Of a stretch of DNA of 64,000 nt, positions 62,060 to 64,000 are shown piece by piece. This DNA comes from Dokdonia donghaensis DSW-1 (GTDB taxonomy: Bacteria > Bacteroidota > Bacteroidia > Flavobacteriales > Flavobacteriaceae): positions 60,001 to 124,000 of the forward strand of contig NZ_CP015125.1 in assembly GCF_001653755.1 (NCBI RefSeq), read 5' to 3'. The notes beneath the pieces are model-generated. The model saw only the letters and a list, made by a program, of their open reading frames with translations. It made no database searches and was not told where the DNA came from. The stretch's first letter is position 1, and every line of letters starts with the position of its first letter. The translations under genes and the position numbers were made by a program.

Positions 62060-63115
62060 ATGTCAGCAACAAAATCACTGAAGAAAGAAGGTAGCGAACT
62101 TGCACAAGCAAACAAGCAGATAGAAATTTTATCTAATGGTATTTTCAAAGACGAACTACCTACGTTTGCTAAGAAAATAAAAGAGACCAACCAGCTACCA
62201 TTACGCCCTAACAAACTAGAAATACTCCAAATAAACGTGGGGTATATGTGTAATCAAGTGTGTGATCACTGCCACGTAGATGCTGGCCCAGATCGCAAGG
62301 AGATTATGACTTGGGAGACTATGGAGCAATGTCTAGAAGTGATACGTAACACAGGAGCTCACACGCTAGATCTTACTGGTGGTGCACCAGAGATGAATCC
62401 GCATTTTAGACGTTTTGTAGAAGAAGCAAGTAAGGCTGGGATTAAAGACTTTATTGTGCGTTCTAACCTTACCATTATACGTGCCAATAAAAAGTACTAC
62501 GATCTACCAGATTTCTTTAAAAAACACAATGTACACGTCATCTCATCTATGCCACACTGGACACGTGGTAAAACAGACAAGCAACGTGGTGATGGAGTTT
62601 TTGACAAGTCTATAAAAGCATTGCAAGAGCTCAACGAGCGTGGTTACGGTATGCCAGGAAGCGACTTAAGACTAGACCTAGTTTACAATCCATCTGGAGC
62701 TTTCTTACCGGGAGACCAAGCAAGTATGGAAAAAGATTTTAAAAAGGCACTTATGGAGGATTTTAATATCCAGTTTCATAACCTTTTTGCAATCACAAAC
62801 TTACCTATTGCACGATTTTTAGACTACCTCATCGCATCAGAAAACTATGAGGATTATATGTATCAACTCGTAGAGGCATATAACCCTGCCGCGGTAGAGA
62901 ATGTAATGTGTAAAAACACCATTTCAATAAGCTGGGATGGTTATTTATTTGATTGTGATTTTAATCAAATGCTAGAATTGCCAGTGGCGAGTAGTGTAAA
63001 GCACATAAAAGATTATAATGAAGATTTACTTAATGATCGTAACATTATGATCTCTCAGCACTGTTATGGTTGTACTGCAGGCGCAGGAAGTAGTTGTCAA
63101 GGAACCGTTGCTTAA
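62060..63115 (+). CDS. arsS: arsenosugar biosynthesis radical SAM protein ArsS
   Basis: A radical SAM enzyme of 351 residues that acts on methylated arsenic to make the deoxyadenosyl-arsenic precursor of arsenosugars. The iron-sulfur motif CNQVCDHC (CxxxCxxC, about residues 67-74) leads to CHVDAGPDRKEIM, and DLTGGAPEMNPHF follows. The C-terminal DUF3641-type region ends in CYGCTAGAGSSCQGTVA. In some relatives this tail holds selenocysteine; here all positions are Cys, with no in-frame TGA. It is flanked by the CMD-fold protein and a glycosyltransferase of the same pathway. Confidence 0.94.
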   Translation: MSATKSLKKEGSELAQANKQIEILSNGIFKDELPTFAKKIKETNQLPLRPNKLEILQINVGYMCNQVCDHCHVDAGPDRKEIMTWETMEQCLEVIRNTGAHTLDLTGGAPEMNPHFRRFVEEASKAGIKDFIVRSNLTIIRANKKYYDLPDFFKKHNVHVISSMPHWTRGKTDKQRGDGVFDKSIKALQELNERGYGMPGSDLRLDLVYNPSGAFLPGDQASMEKDFKKALMEDFNIQFHNLFAITNLPIARFLDYLIASENYEDYMYQLVEAYNPAAVENVMCKNTISISWDGYLFDCDFNQMLELPVASSVKHIKDYNEDLLNDRNIMISQHCYGCTAGAGSSCQGTVA

Positions 63116-63125
63116 TACTTAGAAA

Positions 63126-63812
63126 ATCACGACACCAAAAACCGCCATACTCATATTTGCTCAAACAGCAACTACCGAAGCTTCTCGCAAGAAGCTCGGG
63201 CAGTCTGTGACTTTATTTAAAGAGCTCAATAGGCAAACTATAGCTACGGCACGCAAGACAGGTCTTCCCTACATTATTTTTTCAGAAAATGAGCAGGTAG
63301 GAAACACCTTTGGCGAGCGTTTTACAAATGCGCTTACAGCAGTTTTTAATGGTGGTTATGACCAAGTTATAACCATAGGTAATGACACTCCGCACCTTTC
63401 GGCGGGACATATTCTTTTAGCACAAGAAAAGCTTAAACAATCTACGCTTGTTATTGGCCCAAGTATAGATGGTGGTTGTTATTTAATGGGAATTAAAAAA
63501 AACCATTTTAAGCCTGAGCAATTTAAAAACCTACCGTGGCAGTCTAGTAAACTGGGTGCAATTATTTCTGATACGCTTTCGCGAAAGCGTACAAACCTTT
63601 ACCTCCTTGAGACCCTTTCAGATCTTGACACATTTGCAGATCTACAGCAGATTCTTAAAGAGGCCTCCACAATATCAAAGAGAGTATTACAACTTATACA
63701 AAACATAGTAAATCAAGGCGTTTCTCTTGATTACCACTCTACAAATCGATTCTTTGAGTCGCTCACTAAAAGTCACTTTAACAAAGGATCACCGTCATTA
63801 GTTCATTTTTAA
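63126..63812 (+). CDS. DUF2064/TIGR04282-type arsenosugar glycosyltransferase, start codon unclear
   Basis: A GT-A-like transferase expected to work with ArsS. Core motifs include FSENEQVGNTFGERFTNAL, ITIGNDTPHLSAGHI and GPSIDGGCYLMGI. The first ordinary start is GTG 63207 (201 residues). However, the frame is open from 63123 and encodes a conserved-looking beginning, KTAILIFAQTATTEASRKKL, which the GTG start would cut off. No ATG, GTG or TTG exists there; ATC 63126, ACG 63129 and ATA 63147 are the candidates. I show it from ATC 63126 (228 residues). A palindrome copy is read as LSRKRTNL. Confidence 0.8.
   Translation: MTTPKTAILIFAQTATTEASRKKLGQSVTLFKELNRQTIATARKTGLPYIIFSENEQVGNTFGERFTNALTAVFNGGYDQVITIGNDTPHLSAGHILLAQEKLKQSTLVIGPSIDGGCYLMGIKKNHFKPEQFKNLPWQSSKLGAIISDTLSRKRTNLYLLETLSDLDTFADLQQILKEASTISKRVLQLIQNIVNQGVSLDYHSTNRFFESLTKSHFNKGSPSLVHF
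63576..63589. repeat. GCTTTCGCGAAAGC palindrome, exact copy in the glycosyltransferase gene
   Basis: In TACGC...GCGTA context; read as LSRKR. Confidence 0.95.
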
Positions 63813-63879
63813 AATTATGTAAACCACAATGGTTTACAGCTATTCTTAGATTTTCTTAATTATCAACTAATACACTCAG

Positions 63880-64000
63880 ATGAAATCTTTTTATCTTAGT
63901 ATGCTCTTGCTTTTTACAGCAAGTTTGTATGCTCAAACTACCATTACCGGAACCGTTACAAGCGCAGAAGATAACACTACAATACCATTTGTAAATGTCC
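63880..64000 (+). CDS. TonB-dependent receptor-like protein, N-terminus only
   Basis: The first 40 codons are visible. A signal peptide (SFYLSMLLLFTASLYAQ) is followed by TTITGTVTSAEDNTTIPFVNV, the start of a carboxypeptidase-regulatory-like (plug-preceding) domain as in many Bacteroidetes outer-membrane receptors. The rest is past the edge. It follows the arsenosugar genes by 67 bp and may be part of the same operon. Identity is inferred from this short piece. Confidence 0.65.
   Translation, partial: MKSFYLSMLLLFTASLYAQTTITGTVTSAEDNTTIPFVNV

Noticed and set aside
63060..63115. Selenocysteine version of ArsS
   Set aside because: The C-terminal motif has ordinary Cys codons and no in-frame TGA.

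Overview
This window looks like the chromosome of a marine Flavobacteriia species (Bacteroidota). A Dokdonia/Krokinobacter-like genus is my guess, not something the sequence proves. The clade call rests on four things. Promoters are of the Bacteroidetes sigma type (TTG at -33, 18-20 nt spacer, TAnnTTTG at -7), and Shine-Dalgarno sites are almost absent. There is a giant secreted protein with a gliding/type IX secretion C-terminal domain. There is a GYDIA-family GHMP kinase beside class II HMG-CoA reductase. Gene neighbourhoods such as ExbB-ExbD-TonB-FolC are those usual in Flavobacteriia.

Layout. 1-2.5 kb: the 5' half of a leftward rRNA operon (16S, tRNA-Ile, tRNA-Ala, running off the left edge) with three tandem promoters. 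2.7-6.1 kb: thrS-infC-rpmI-rplT; infC appears to start at an ATA codon. 6.3-15.1 kb: one 2939-residue surface or secreted protein made of about 20 Asp-rich repeats. 15.1-20.7 kb: a structured intergenic element, then TetR regulator, ABC exporter with a degenerate ATPase, HlyD and TolC. 20.9-22.0 kb: GH5 lipoprotein. 22.1-26.7 kb (minus): ABC permease/M1 aminopeptidase fusion and its ATPase. 26.8-28.2 kb: two tRNA-Val genes followed by three tandem units, each a small GIY-YIG nuclease gene ending inside a degenerate tRNA-like sequence. 28.2-35.4 kb (minus): folC, tonB, exbD, exbB, nhaD, an amino-acid dehydrogenase and anmK. 35.5-36.6 kb: acyl-CoA dehydrogenase. 36.7-40.7 kb (minus): secreted nuclease, peptide-type ABC permease, C-terminal processing protease. 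40.9-45.7 kb: surE, a small membrane protein, lpxB, NlpC/P60 lipoprotein, comEC. 45.7-50.2 kb (minus): thioredoxin-like protein, POT peptide transporter, DPP-IV-type peptidase. 50.4-52.6 kb: HMG-CoA reductase and GYDIA kinase (mevalonate route). 52.7-61.2 kb (minus): an envelope cluster (PpiD/SurA-like foldase, CNNM/CBS protein, 64-residue membrane protein, LptC, TPR protein, outer-membrane protein, CoaX) and an MtfA-like peptidase. 61.3 kb: tRNA-Phe. 61.6-63.8 kb: three arsenosugar-biosynthesis genes; a TonB-dependent-receptor-like gene begins at the right edge.

The most striking signal is not a gene. The palindrome GCTTTCGCGAAAGC occurs 17 times exactly and about 7 more times with small changes. 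It lies between genes, inside the rRNA operon spacer, and inside coding regions in all three frames, where it encodes AFAKA, RFRES or LSRKR. The second is the tRNA-Val / tRNA-like / GIY-YIG tandem array. Function is inferred for both. No CRISPR array, insertion sequence or prophage was seen.
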